The position numbers and the translations under genes were made by a program. The notes under the pieces were generated by a model, which was not told the origin of the DNA, searched no databases, and saw only the letters and a list, made by a program, of their open reading frames with translations. A stretch of DNA of 64,000 nt from Io17-Chloro-G2 sp963663135. Its GTDB lineage: Bacteria; Chloroflexota; Dehalococcoidia; Lucifugimonadales; UBA3495. The stretch is taken from contig CAXXRM010000005.1 of the NCBI GenBank assembly GCA_963663135.2, forward strand, positions 558,001 through 622,000, written 5' to 3'. Positions 1 through 9,159 of this stretch are shown piece after piece; position 1 is the stretch's first letter, and each line of letters starts with the position of its first letter.

Positions 1-1470
1 GTCCCTGCGGTAGGCGCGGCTGCCCACCTCGCCCTCGGTGGTGAGAATCACCAGGGATTGCCCACCGACGGCATCGTTGACCACCGGCTGGGACCGCAAG
101 ACTTCCAATGGGTACGCTTTGGCCTCGCCTCCCAGATCCAGACCCAGGACCTGGGACTTGGCCGGCAGAGCGCCGCTTTGCTGCCACACCGGGAACATGG
201 TGTCGGGCTGGGCGCGGTAGTCGTAGTAGAAAGAGTGAACTTCATACTCCGGGGGGTAGAAACTCTCGGGATAGACGCCGGTGATAATGTCGAGGACGGT
301 GGTGTCGGGGTGTTCGGCGACCCACTGACCCCAGGTGGTGACGGTCGACGGGAGAATTTTCAGCTTTAATCCGCTCTCCGCGAGACGGCCGATCACGGGC
401 TCACCCCTGAACTGTATCCAGAGGCTGTCGGTGCCCCGGTCGTACATCAACTTGTTGCTCCGGTAAAGCAGGCCAGAGGTCCCGAACTCGGTTGTTTTGC
501 CGTCGATCTTTGTGGAATACACGATTCCCGAGCCGCACAGAGTTCAATACGCCAGGGCAAATGGGACGCCGCCGACCACGTCGTTGGCCATTTCGTGGGG
601 GTTCATCACCCGCAGGGGGTAGGCGCGGTGTTCCCCGTTGAAAGACACTCCGAAGACCCTATCGGTGGGGTTCAGGTAGAAGGCCTGGTCCGCCGGGAGC
701 ACCGGGGGATTGTCCAGCGAGGGGATTCCGTCCTTGGGCACCCCGCCCCAGACCACCTCCTCCAGCCGGATACGGGCGGGTATATGCGGGTAGAGCAACG
801 CGCCCATGTCTTCATCGGTCCTCTCGAACAGGCGGCCTTTCCATCCGGAGTACCCATCAACAGCCTCGACCTGGGGATTCTCTCCCAGCCAGATGACCCA
901 CCAGTCCCATTGCAGGTGGTGGGGTTTGACCGTCGCTGATTCGGAGCTATCGGTAAGTTTGACCAGGGCCGCGGCCAATTGCGACCGCGTCTCCCCGGAC
1001 CAGCTGAATCGCATCAGGTCCACCAGCACGGGGGCGAATCTAACGTTGCCGCTATCGCCCATTTCAAGGACTGCCTGGGTAAATGCTTCCCCGGGTTGGA
1101 GGGAGCGGTCTATCAAGCGGGCTTCTTCCAAGCGGAGTTCTGGCAAGCGGATTTCTGGCAGACCCGCGTCCAGCGTTGGACCAAGCTGGGTTGTGGGTGT
1201 TTCCCCGCCGATCTCCAGGGTTGGACCAGTTTTTGTGATGGGTGTTTCCCGGTGGGTAGCGCCGGTGGGTTCCTGGTCGATCGCAGGGGCGTCCGGCTCG
1301 GGACTGGAGCAGGCCAGGAAAACCAGGCCAAGGGCGACTACAAGGGAAACCATGATGATGCGGTTGAACGTTAGCGTTGTGCGCCGCGCCGATTTGCTCG
1401 CAGTGGCGTTTGTATTGTTATCCGAAAGGTTTGACACTTTAATAAGCCCAATAATACACTCGAAACTCAA
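1..1470 (-). CDS. DUF3179 lipoprotein with in-frame TGA (candidate selenoprotein), 3' end outside window
   Basis: The reading frame starts near 1470 and runs off the left edge. It has a hydrophobic segment ending in a lipobox-like FLAC, a Pro/Thr-rich linker, an Arg/Leu-rich helical part (HEAT-like) and then the DUF3179 domain. At 546-544 the frame meets TGA in the context ALAY-TGA-TLCGSGIVY, where the family normally has Cys (YCxLCxSG). The frame then stays open for 180 codons to position 1 and keeps family motifs (EFGTSGLLY, MYDRGTDSLW). A SECIS-like hairpin follows the TGA. I infer selenocysteine at residue 309; the alternatives are a nonsense mutation or base error. The start is uncertain: an ATG at 1353, just before the hydrophobic core, is also possible. 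DUF3179 has no established reaction. Confidence 0.75.
508..542 (-). promoter_or_regulatory. Candidate bacterial SECIS hairpin downstream of the DUF3179 TGA
   Basis: On the minus strand, right after TGA (546-544), a 5-bp stem GGAAT/ATTCC (528-514) closes a 5-nt loop CGTGT. An outer helix CTCTGT/ACAAAG with one mismatch flanks it (542-508), with an 8-nt bulge on the 5' side. A G lies in the second loop position, 22 nt after the TGA. This agrees with the general bacterial SECIS pattern: a loop G about 16-37 nt after UGA and a short upper stem. I folded it by eye; no energy calculation was made. Confidence 0.45.
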
Positions 1471-1570
1471 GCACGGTCGGCCCCGTTTTCGCGGCTTCCG
1501 TTTTCGCGTCTACGCCTGGGCCGGGCAATTGGGTTGCAATCCTGGCAGCGCGGCCCATGTTGGGGGAAGT

Positions 1571-2335
1571 ATGGACAGACTCAAGGACCGGGTAATCATA
1601 GTCACCGGCGGGGCCCACGGCATTGGACGCGCCTACTGCCGCGGGCTGGCCGCGGAAGGCGCCAAGGTGGTGGTGGCCGACCTGGACTTTGGGGCGGCCG
1701 AGGCGGTGGTCCGCAGCCTGGGCGAGTCGGGAGGCGACGCGCTGGCGGTGAGGGCCGACGTGTCCCAAGCGGAGGACGTTGACGCGATGGCCCAGGCGGC
1801 AGCGGACCGGTTTGGGAGCGTGGACGGACTGATCAACAACGCGGCCGTGTTCCAGGTTCCGGCCATGTCCCGGGTCCCCTTCGAGCAGATTCCGATCGAC
1901 GAATGGGACCGGTTGATAGCGGTAAACCTGAGGGGTGTTTTCCTGGGCTGCCGGGCGGTAGTTCCCTACATGAAGGCTCAAGGACGGGGCAAGATTATTA
2001 ACATAAGCTCCGGGACGGTATTTCACGGGTCGGCCAACTCCGCCCATTACGTTACGTCCAAAGCCGGGGTTATCGGCTTTACCAGGTCGCTGGCGCGGGA
2101 ATTGGGTGATCACAATATCAACGTGAACGCCATCGCCCCGGGACTAACCCTGAGCCTGGAAGAAATGACCGAGGACCGCCTGCAGATGAGCCGGAACCGG
2201 ACGCAGGCCAGGGCGATCAAGCGGGATCAGGAGCCGGAAGACCTGGTTGGGACGGCGGTTTTCCTGTGCTCGCCGGACAGCGATTTTATAACCGGGCAGA
2301 CCATTGTCGTGGACGGCGGCGCGCAAATGCACTGA
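1571..2335 (+). CDS. SDR family NAD(P)-dependent oxidoreductase
   Basis: This 254-aa classical short-chain dehydrogenase has the nucleotide-binding TGGAHGIG motif at residues 12-19, NNA at 89-91, the catalytic Ser at about 146-147 and YxxxK at 160-164. The C-terminal FITGQTIVVDGG segment is typical of FabG-like SDRs. The ATG at 1571 is chosen because GGGGGAAG precedes it and it fits the family N-terminus; the frame extends upstream only as antisense to the DUF3179 gene. It is divergent from that gene. Acidic residues after beta-2 (ADLD) suggest NAD preference. The substrate cannot be told from sequence. Confidence 0.93.
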   Translation: MDRLKDRVIIVTGGAHGIGRAYCRGLAAEGAKVVVADLDFGAAEAVVRSLGESGGDALAVRADVSQAEDVDAMAQAAADRFGSVDGLINNAAVFQVPAMSRVPFEQIPIDEWDRLIAVNLRGVFLGCRAVVPYMKAQGRGKIINISSGTVFHGSANSAHYVTSKAGVIGFTRSLARELGDHNINVNAIAPGLTLSLEEMTEDRLQMSRNRTQARAIKRDQEPEDLVGTAVFLCSPDSDFITGQTIVVDGGAQMH

Positions 2336-2446
2336 CGCGGGGCCGGGGTCCCGGTCGCGTACAGCAGGAGGCGCGGAGTCAACCTTACATGCGGCGGGGC
2401 GCCGTTCGGGAGCATCTGCGAATTTTTTCATAGAGGTGTTGTACTC

Positions 2447-2638
2447 ATGGCCGGCGATAAACAATCCCTGGAAGTCCAGCTAAACCCCGACCAGGTCATA
2501 TTCCTGAAGTCGGCCCGCGAAACCTACGATGTCCCCGACGAAAGCAAGGTCCTGCGCATAATTCTGGACTACATACAGACCAACAGGGACATCCACAACA
2601 CGGTGTTCGGCGAAGTCCGCTGCAATCGCTGCGACTAA
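2447..2638 (+). CDS. Small conserved-looking protein with C-terminal CxxC
   Basis: This 63-aa reading frame has an ATG preceded by GAGGTGTTG. It predicts a short beta/helix segment (SLEVQLNPDQ), two helices and a C-terminal RCNRCD tail whose CxxC could bind metal or act in redox. The size and the beta-helix-helix order recall ribbon-helix-helix DNA-binding proteins, but I cannot confirm this. It stands alone between the SDR and the convergent AroQ-like gene. Confidence 0.55.
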   Translation: MAGDKQSLEVQLNPDQVIFLKSARETYDVPDESKVLRIILDYIQTNRDIHNTVFGEVRCNRCD

Positions 2639-2662
2639 CTTTTCCGCTAACTTTCGACTCCA

Positions 2663-3094
2663 CTAACCTTCGACCGACCGCTTGACCGCCTCCAGGGCCA
2701 GATAGTAGCCGTAGACGCCAAAGCCGTACACGCAGCCCTTGGAGACCGGCAGGACTTTGGACACGGTTCCCCGGGCCGTTGGGTTGGAGACGTGGACTTC
2801 GTACACCGGGAACTTGACCTGGCCGATTGCCCCCACGAGAGGTCCCGTGCCGGTGGTGTAGCCGGCGGGGTTGATCAATGCGGCATCGAAGTCCCGTTCG
2901 TGGGCGTCGTATAACGCGTTGACCACCTCGCCCTCGATGTTCGAGTGGAACAACTCTAGGTCAACGCCCAGCCCTTCGGCGTACGCCTTGATCTGGCCGT
3001 TGATTTGCTCCAGGGTGTCGGGGCCGAAAATCTCCACCTGGGCTTTGCCGCGCATGTTCATGCCTGCGCCCTGGATCACCAGCACTTTGGCCAT
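2663..3094 (-). CDS. Type II 3-dehydroquinate dehydratase-like protein, divergent active site
   Basis: This 143-aa protein has the length and fold pattern of AroQ, which dehydrates 3-dehydroquinate in the shikimate pathway. Retained features are NPAGYT (75-80), EVHVSNP with the catalytic-type His101, and GFGVYGY. Key positions differ. The loop usually reading N-x-x-G-x-R-x-x-x-x-YG is MNMRGKAQVEIFG, with Phe23 where the catalytic Tyr is expected. HTS after NPxAYT is TGT, and the usual QSNHEGE is HSNIEGE. I call it an AroQ-family paralogue that may have lost or changed activity. No other shikimate gene is adjacent. Confidence 0.8.
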   Translation of the reverse strand: MAKVLVIQGAGMNMRGKAQVEIFGPDTLEQINGQIKAYAEGLGVDLELFHSNIEGEVVNALYDAHERDFDAALINPAGYTTGTGPLVGAIGQVKFPVYEVHVSNPTARGTVSKVLPVSKGCVYGFGVYGYYLALEAVKRSVEG

Positions 3095-3201
3095 GGATTC
3101 CCTCCTTTTTGCCTTATTTGCCTGCGGGATTGTGTTGGGCCGGACCTTCTTGGGCCGGCCCCCGTAAAGCTAGACTCGCCGGATTTGACACCGGATTCAG
3201 C

Positions 3202-3735
3202 CTAGCCGGGCGTTTCGCTGATATACCCGGCGAGGAGGATGTCAAGCTGGACCATCAGCATTTTGTTCCAGGCAACCGAGGCACGCAGCGCCAGGTCGGG
3301 GTCATCTAACCCGGCCTCCAGGATCTGCGCCACTGCGGTCTGGATGAATGACATGGAGGCCACCATGAACCGGCCGGGCACCGGACCAAGATGGGCCCGG
3401 TGGCTGGGCGGGTGGCTGTGAACTATGCCGGTGGCCAGCACGCGGATGGGATAGTCTTGGTCAATCTTGAACTCAATCGAGCCCAGCAGCCACCGGGCAA
3501 GGCTGTGTTTTCTGCGGGTGAGCCGGTCCTCGTCGACTTCGCCGTCGGGTTCGAGGAAGAACTTCCGGGTTTCGGGGAAACGCAGGAAATTGTCGTAGAC
3601 CTGGTTGGTCAACTCTTCGGCATGCTCCAGAATGGGACCGGAGGTGGCCTGCAACAGGTCCAATTCATCCTGGCCCAGACCGACGAAGTCAGCCATTTCC
3701 TTCAGCCGGGCGGGCCAGTCGATTATTCTCGCCAT
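3202..3735 (-). CDS. Protoglobin-type single-domain globin
   Basis: This 177-aa protein has the long globin fold of the protoglobin/globin-coupled-sensor family: an N-terminal extra helix (MARIIDW to about 25), LQATSGPILEHAEELTNQVYDNFL, then a region with H106, H108, H112 and H115 before GPVPGRFMVASMSF. One of these is the likely proximal haem ligand, matching the family H-x-R-x-G-x-x-P pattern. There is no fused signalling domain, so it is a standalone O2/NO/CO-binding protein. The start at 3735 is the ATG that matches the domain boundary; the frame continues upstream without homology. It lies downstream of a same-strand MFS gene after about 170 nt. Confidence 0.8.
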   Translation of the reverse strand: MARIIDWPARLKEMADFVGLGQDELDLLQATSGPILEHAEELTNQVYDNFLRFPETRKFFLEPDGEVDEDRLTRRKHSLARWLLGSIEFKIDQDYPIRVLATGIVHSHPPSHRAHLGPVPGRFMVASMSFIQTAVAQILEAGLDDPDLALRASVAWNKMLMVQLDILLAGYISETPG

Positions 3736-3904
3736 GCCTTCTCCACCGAAGATTGCCACTGAGGATTGCACGATTGTTGGATTGCGTGATTGTTTCCTGG
3801 GATATTGGGGCCGGGCCTGTGGGAACAACGAGAATATAAGGCCTATTGGGAAACCGGGCAACCGGAACTTGCCGCCAGGTAGGGGAGGCAGCGCATTGCC
3901 GCGG

Positions 3905-5209
3905 CTACTCTGGCCGGTCGACCGGGAGATTCTCGGTCCCGTGGGCGCCTGCCGCCACCGGCGGTGGCGGGTTGCCAACCCGCGGGCGGACCAGGGTGGA
4001 GAAGACTAGCACCGGGGCCACCAGAAGCATTCCTGCCAGGACATTGCCGGATATGGCCCATTGGATGCTGAACCGGCTGGCGATTAAACCCATTTCCAAC
4101 GTGCCCAGGATTGTGCCTATCCCGATGCATTGAGAGAGGACGCCCATCATTCTGCCCCGCATCTCCGGCGGCGCGGCCAGCAGGGTGATCGCGCTCTGCA
4201 TGGCGCCGAAGCCCGCCTGCCCCATTCCGCCAATCGCCAGGACCAGCAGCGCCAGCGAGTACCAGGGAGCCCAGGCGAACGCCAACCCTACGGCCAGCAC
4301 CAGCAAGGATCCCAGCACAAATACCGCCCCCCGGTTGCCGGGACCGCGGCCAAAGACCAGCGTGCCGGCCCCAGCCAACTGCCCAAAGCCTTCAGCCGCC
4401 ACCAGCAGCCCCACGAGGCCAATCCCCACCTGGAGGTTGTCCCGTCCCACCGCGGGCACGAATTGCTGGACCGGAAAGGCCAGGGCGTTCATGACAATCG
4501 TCACGTACATCACCCCCAGCAGTTCCCGGCTGCCCAGGGCGTACCGGAAGCCCACCGCCAGGCTGCGCCACACCGGTTCTCTGGGCGGACTGCCTTGTGA
4601 CTGGGGGATTTTGAGCTGGGTCGCCAGCGCCAAGTTGGCCAGGTGGATGGCCACCACGAGCACGTAAGACCCCTGGAAACCCACGGCGGCCAGGACTATC
4701 CCGGCCAGCAGCGGCCCGGTCATCTTTCCGGCGGTGTTGGTGAAAATCTCCAGGGAAAGAGCGTTGACCAGGCGGGTTGGACCCACAATGTCCAGGATCC
4801 CGGTCCGACGCGAAGGGTCTTCAACCGCCCGTACGGCGCCCTGGATAAAAATCGCGGCGAAGGCATGCCACGGCTGTACGGCGTCTATATCGATCACCAT
4901 CAACGCGAGGACCGCGCCGGCGGTGCAGGTGTTGACCGTTTGGGCAACAATCAGGACCATCCGCCGGTCGAACCGGTCGGCGATCAGGCCCGTGAATGTG
5001 GAAAAGACCGGCCGGGGCAGGTTGTTGAAAACCAGTACCAGCCCCAATTGCAGGTAGGAATCGGTTAGTTGCAGGATCAACCAGCTTAGAACCAGCAACT
5101 CGGTGCGGCGAGCAAATTCCCCCACACTCCCCATGAACCAGATGGTCCGGAAGCTGCGATTTGCCAGCAAGGCTAGTGCGGTAGATCGGCTGGGATGCCG
5201 CAAGTTCAT
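3905..5209 (-). CDS. MFS transporter (MFS_3/EntS-like drug or siderophore exporter type)
   Basis: This 434-aa membrane protein has about 12 hydrophobic segments. Its N-terminus (NRSFRTIWFMGSVGEF) and the loop ADRFDRRMVLI after TM2 are typical of the MFS_3/enterobactin-exporter-like group; VEDPSRRT in TM4-5 is another family feature. It lies in the inner membrane and probably exports small molecules by proton exchange; the substrate is unknown. The C-terminal tail is Pro-rich and hydrophilic. It is upstream of the protoglobin gene and transcribed in the same direction. Confidence 0.9.
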   Translation of the reverse strand: MNLRHPSRSTALALLANRSFRTIWFMGSVGEFARRTELLVLSWLILQLTDSYLQLGLVLVFNNLPRPVFSTFTGLIADRFDRRMVLIVAQTVNTCTAGAVLALMVIDIDAVQPWHAFAAIFIQGAVRAVEDPSRRTGILDIVGPTRLVNALSLEIFTNTAGKMTGPLLAGIVLAAVGFQGSYVLVVAIHLANLALATQLKIPQSQGSPPREPVWRSLAVGFRYALGSRELLGVMYVTIVMNALAFPVQQFVPAVGRDNLQVGIGLVGLLVAAEGFGQLAGAGTLVFGRGPGNRGAVFVLGSLLVLAVGLAFAWAPWYSLALLVLAIGGMGQAGFGAMQSAITLLAAPPEMRGRMMGVLSQCIGIGTILGTLEMGLIASRFSIQWAISGNVLAGMLLVAPVLVFSTLVRPRVGNPPPPVAAGAHGTENLPVDRPE

Positions 5210-5505
5210 CGAAAAAACGATCGTGTATGGCCAGGATCTTGAGATTCATTACCCGCGGTGAAGGGACCGCCGCCGAGCGGGTAAGGGCGGAACTTGGACG
5301 CTATTCTACTTCACGCCCGCGCCCGGCCCAGCGTACCCCAAACGCGGCTTGACACCCATAACGGGGAATAGTTAACTGGCATTCGGCTGGCTTGAAGCTG
5401 TAGACGGGACGAAAAACACGCCTGGAACGGCTGGATTACTGGGACCACGGGCACAAACGAGAGGAGAAAGCTACGGCATCTCAACGAACCACTGCGTCCG
5501 GCTGG

Positions 5506-6309
5506 ATGGCCGAAAAGCTTCCGGCGCCGCTGATCATCGCGCACCGGGGCGACGTTTCCGCCGCGCCCGAGAACACCCTGGCGGCCTTCGAGAGCGCGCT
5601 AGACGCAGGCGCCGACGGCCTGGAGTTGGACGTGCGTCTGACCAGGGACAACCGGCTGGTGGCAATCCATGACCGCACCCTGAACCGCACGACCAACGGC
5701 AGGGGTATGGTGGACCACCAGGACCTTGACGTTCTGCAGCGTCTGGACGCGGGCTCCTGGTTCAGCCCCGCTTTCTCCGGCGAGCCGCCGCCGTCGCTGG
5801 AGCAGGTCTTCGATGCCCTGCCGCGGGATGTTTTGATCAACGTTGAGATGAAGGTAATCATCAAGGGCATGAAGCTGATTGCTCAGAAAGTCGCCGATGT
5901 CGTGCAGCGTTACGGGCGTTGGGATTCCACATTGGTCGCCAGTTTTAATCCGGTTGCCCTGTACCACTTGCGGCAGATTGAGCCGAGAGTCGCCAGGGGT
6001 TACATTTATTCCAGGTCTCATCCATACCCCATCAGAGCCCGTTGGCTTAGCCACGTTGCGGATGCAGATTGGTACGATCCTACTGAATATACCTACGACT
6101 TAAACACACACCGCAAATTTCAAAGACAGGGTAAGCGCGTGTTGGCTTGGGACCTGGATTTCAACCGAGACTGGCAGGCGATTGTGGATTCGGGAGTGGA
6201 CGCGGTGGTAACCGACGACGTAGCGTGGTTGGTCCGTGAAAAACGGGGCCGGTCTGCCGGACCAGCCCGGACCGAAGTTTCGGCCGGAGGGGTGGCCGCG
6301 GCCGGCTAG
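5506..6309 (+). CDS. Glycerophosphodiester phosphodiesterase
   Basis: This 267-aa GDPD-family enzyme hydrolyses glycerophosphodiesters to glycerol-3-phosphate and an alcohol. The N-terminal motif AHRGDVSAAPENT (12-24) supplies the catalytic His-Arg, GLELDVRLTRD the metal-binding Glu/Asp and AIHDRTLNRTT the second His. The middle LINVEMK and late VLAWDLDF/DAVVTDD motifs complete the TIM barrel. No signal peptide is seen, so it is probably cytoplasmic (UgpQ-like). ATG at 5506 fits the domain start. The last 25 residues are a Gly/Ala/Arg tail. Confidence 0.93.
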   Translation: MAEKLPAPLIIAHRGDVSAAPENTLAAFESALDAGADGLELDVRLTRDNRLVAIHDRTLNRTTNGRGMVDHQDLDVLQRLDAGSWFSPAFSGEPPPSLEQVFDALPRDVLINVEMKVIIKGMKLIAQKVADVVQRYGRWDSTLVASFNPVALYHLRQIEPRVARGYIYSRSHPYPIRARWLSHVADADWYDPTEYTYDLNTHRKFQRQGKRVLAWDLDFNRDWQAIVDSGVDAVVTDDVAWLVREKRGRSAGPARTEVSAGGVAAAG

Positions 6310-6373
6310 GTTTGCGATCACCGGATTACTGGTTCGGCCGTTTGGACCGGCTCTTGGGAAAGGAGGTATGGCT

Positions 6374-7258
6374 ATGGCCCCTCATGACTTGGAGGCCTTT
6401 TGGAACGCTACCAGGGATGAACTTGGACGCACACCGCTCAACCCGTCTCTGGAACATGATCCCGACCTGAGCGGCAGGGAATTTGAAACCTACCAAGTGG
6501 CCTTGGATTCCTACCAGGGGTTCAGGCTGCGCGGCTGGTATTCAGTCCCCAAAGACCCGCCTCCGGGAGGACGCTTCCCTGCCGTGTTGGCCGTGCCGGG
6601 CTACGGAGGCGACAAGGCAATCCCAACTCACCTGGTGCTATCCGGTTTTGCGGTGCTGACCCTGTTTCCCCGAGGACAGGGCGAAAGCCGGAAGGAGTGG
6701 GAGCTGGAGCAAGACACCAAACTGACCTATCACGTGTTGGACCGGGACCGGTATTACTACCGGGGCGCATACATGGACTGCGTGCGGGGTGTGGACTTTC
6801 TTTGCCAGCAGGACGACGTAGACGCAAGCCGGGTGGGAATGTGGAGCCGAAGCCAGGGCGGCGGCCTTACCCTGGCCACCGCGGCGCTGGATTCCAGGTT
6901 GCGCGCCGCGGTAGCCGAGGAGCCTTTCCTCTGCAACTTTCCCAGGTCCATCGACATAGAGACCAATCCGTACCGCGAATTGCGCGATTACGCGGCCCAA
7001 AACCCGGAGCAGCGGGGCCAGGTCCTGGAGACTCTGGCTTACTTTGACCCCTTGAACCTCGCCGCCAGCATCTCCTGCCCCACGCTGGTCAACATTGGCA
7101 TGAAGGACCAGACATGCCCCTCCCATACTATTATGCCGGTGTTTGAGAACATCCCGGCAGTCAAAGCCGTTTACGTCTACCCGGAACTGGTCCATACACC
7201 TTGCTCCGACTTCAACGCCCACGCGATGGGGTGGCTGCGGCGATACCTGGGGGCTTAA
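6374..7258 (+). CDS. Alpha/beta-hydrolase, acetyl xylan esterase / cephalosporin-C deacetylase (CE7-like)
   Basis: This 294-aa alpha/beta-hydrolase has an N-terminal YQVALDSYQGFRLRGWYSVP strand, PGYGG oxyanion region (75-79) and PRGQGES. The nucleophile elbow is WSRSQGGG with Ser160, Asp245 is in GMKDQTCPS and His274 in ELVHTPC. This order and the RGQG motif match the AXE1/CE7 family of deacetylases. AGGAGG ends 7 nt before ATG 6374; the in-frame ATG at 6368 is too close to it. There is no signal peptide. It lies 64 nt after the GDPD gene, possibly the same transcript. Confidence 0.87.
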   Translation: MAPHDLEAFWNATRDELGRTPLNPSLEHDPDLSGREFETYQVALDSYQGFRLRGWYSVPKDPPPGGRFPAVLAVPGYGGDKAIPTHLVLSGFAVLTLFPRGQGESRKEWELEQDTKLTYHVLDRDRYYYRGAYMDCVRGVDFLCQQDDVDASRVGMWSRSQGGGLTLATAALDSRLRAAVAEEPFLCNFPRSIDIETNPYRELRDYAAQNPEQRGQVLETLAYFDPLNLAASISCPTLVNIGMKDQTCPSHTIMPVFENIPAVKAVYVYPELVHTPCSDFNAHAMGWLRRYLGA

Positions 7259-7430
7259 GCCACTGACACGGTGCACCTCTGCCATCTCGGGTCCGGTTCG
7301 CGCCCGTGGCTAGCGGTTGTAGTATTATTGCGCTAACCTCCCTGCCCCGTTGGGGACTACCGTTGCTTTGCAGGTTACCGGTGGCCCCCCGTTTTCCGAT
7401 TATCAACTTGTCGAATTAGAGGTCTTCTCT

Positions 7431-8897
7431 ATGCCAGCACGCACCGGTCAACAGTACCTGAAAGGTCTTCAGGAACAGCCCAGGGAGATCCACATGGATG
7501 GGCAACGGGTGGAGGACGTAACCAGCTTCCCAGGCCTGGAAAGAGGCGCGGCGTCGGTGGCGCAACTCTATGACATGCAGCACGACCCCAAGCTGCGGTC
7601 CGAAATGGTGTACGAATCCCCCAGCACGGGCGACCCGGTGGGCCTCTCTTTCATAACGCCTACGACCGTCGATGACCTGGCTCGAAGACGGGTGATGATG
7701 TCTCATTGGGCCCACGCGAGCTACGGGATGATGGGGCGCACCCCGGACTTCTTGAACGTCAGCATTATGGCAATGGCCGGGGCAGGGGACTACTTTGGGG
7801 GGAACCGGCCGGAATTCAAGCAGAACATCATCAACTACTACGAGTACATCCGAGAGAACGACCTGACCCTCACGCATACCCTGGTGAACCTGCAACGCAA
7901 CCGGCGACCGTCGGCCACGTCCCACGCGTTTTCCACCGACGTTGCGCTTAAGGTGACGAAAGAAACCGACGCCGGGATTGTGGTGCGGGGGCCCAGGGTG
8001 CTGGCCACGCTGGGGCCATTGTCCGACGAAATAGCGGTCTACCCGGTGAGGAACGCCCAGTTGGAAAACGCCGAAGATGCCTGGCGGTATGCCTTCGCCT
8101 TTGCAATCCCCTGCGGCGCGCCGGGCCTGAAATTCCTGTGCCGGGAGAGCTTCGACCTGGGCCGTCCCAGCTTCGACCACCCGTTGGGTTCCCGATTCGA
8201 AGAGATGGACGCCATCATTTTCATGGACGACGTCTTCGTTCCCTGGGAGCGGGTTTTCCTCTACGGGGACGTCCAACTGTGCAACAACCTCAGCCCCATG
8301 TCCGGGCAGTACAACCACTCCGGGCACCAGGTTGTGACCAAGAACGTAGCCAAGTGTGAATTTGTGGTTGGGGTGGCCAACCTCATGGTCACCACCCTTG
8401 GGTCGGAAAGCATCCCCCAGGTGCAAACGCTCCTGGCGGAATTGATCGAGAACCTGGAGATAATGAAAGCCCTGTTGTGCGTCTCCGAGGTGAATGCGGA
8501 AATCGACGAGTGGGGCGTGATGCGGCCGGCGCTAACGCCCATCACCGTAGGCCGCAACCTGTTCATAAAGATGTACCCCCGAATGGTGGAAATCATCCAA
8601 CTGCTCGGCTCCAGCAGCCTGATGGCGCTACCTTCGGAGAAGGACTTTGACGGCCCGTTGAAAGAGGACATCACCCAATACCTGGACACGGACACGGCGA
8701 CGGCACGGGAGCGGGTGGAGCTGTTCCACCTGGCATGGGACCTGTGCGCCAGCGCGTTTGGGTCCCGACAGGTGATTTACGAGCGGTACTTCCAGGGTGA
8801 CTGGATGCGGAACGCCTCGATCCTATTCAATCGCTACGACGCAGGTCCCTTGATGGAACAGGTCCGCGAGTTCCTGAGATCCAACACTGCGGAATAG
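7431..8897 (+). CDS. 4-hydroxyphenylacetate 3-hydroxylase family (HpaB-like) flavin monooxygenase
   Basis: This 488-aa protein has the HpaB N-terminal domain (ARTGQQYLKGL, IHMDGQRVEDVT) and the acyl-CoA-dehydrogenase-like middle and C-terminal parts (EMDAIIFMDDVFVPWERVFLY). Such enzymes use FADH2 from a partner reductase and O2 to ortho-hydroxylate phenols; some relatives are gamma-aminobutyryl- or crotonobetainyl-type dehydratases. No HpaC-like reductase is next to it. ATG 7431 has AGAGGT upstream and gives the normal N-terminus; the frame is open further upstream to 7350. The exact aromatic substrate is unknown. Confidence 0.9.
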   Translation: MPARTGQQYLKGLQEQPREIHMDGQRVEDVTSFPGLERGAASVAQLYDMQHDPKLRSEMVYESPSTGDPVGLSFITPTTVDDLARRRVMMSHWAHASYGMMGRTPDFLNVSIMAMAGAGDYFGGNRPEFKQNIINYYEYIRENDLTLTHTLVNLQRNRRPSATSHAFSTDVALKVTKETDAGIVVRGPRVLATLGPLSDEIAVYPVRNAQLENAEDAWRYAFAFAIPCGAPGLKFLCRESFDLGRPSFDHPLGSRFEEMDAIIFMDDVFVPWERVFLYGDVQLCNNLSPMSGQYNHSGHQVVTKNVAKCEFVVGVANLMVTTLGSESIPQVQTLLAELIENLEIMKALLCVSEVNAEIDEWGVMRPALTPITVGRNLFIKMYPRMVEIIQLLGSSSLMALPSEKDFDGPLKEDITQYLDTDTATARERVELFHLAWDLCASAFGSRQVIYERYFQGDWMRNASILFNRYDAGPLMEQVREFLRSNTAE

Positions 8898-9159
8898 CCC
8901 AACATTACGAAATGAGCCACTTTCGATTCAACGCAGGGGGGGCGGAGGTTTTTGGATTTGACCTGATCTCATCTCATGGTTTACAATATAGATTGGCAAT
9001 ATTTCGCCCAAAATTCAGGTGTGTTGGTAGATAAGGCCCGGCTTTTGGGGTGCGCATAGACGACTTTTTGACGCCGCGTGGGAGGATTGCCACGAAGCAG
9101 CCTTTGAATCCACGGTACACCCTCCGGAGCGCCCACCGCATGCCCGGGCCGGAATCCAG

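Noticed and set aside
806..1570. Long plus-strand open frame joined to the SDR gene
   Set aside because: It is antisense to the DUF3179 gene, which has clear family motifs. The SDR begins at 1571 with its own ribosome-binding site.
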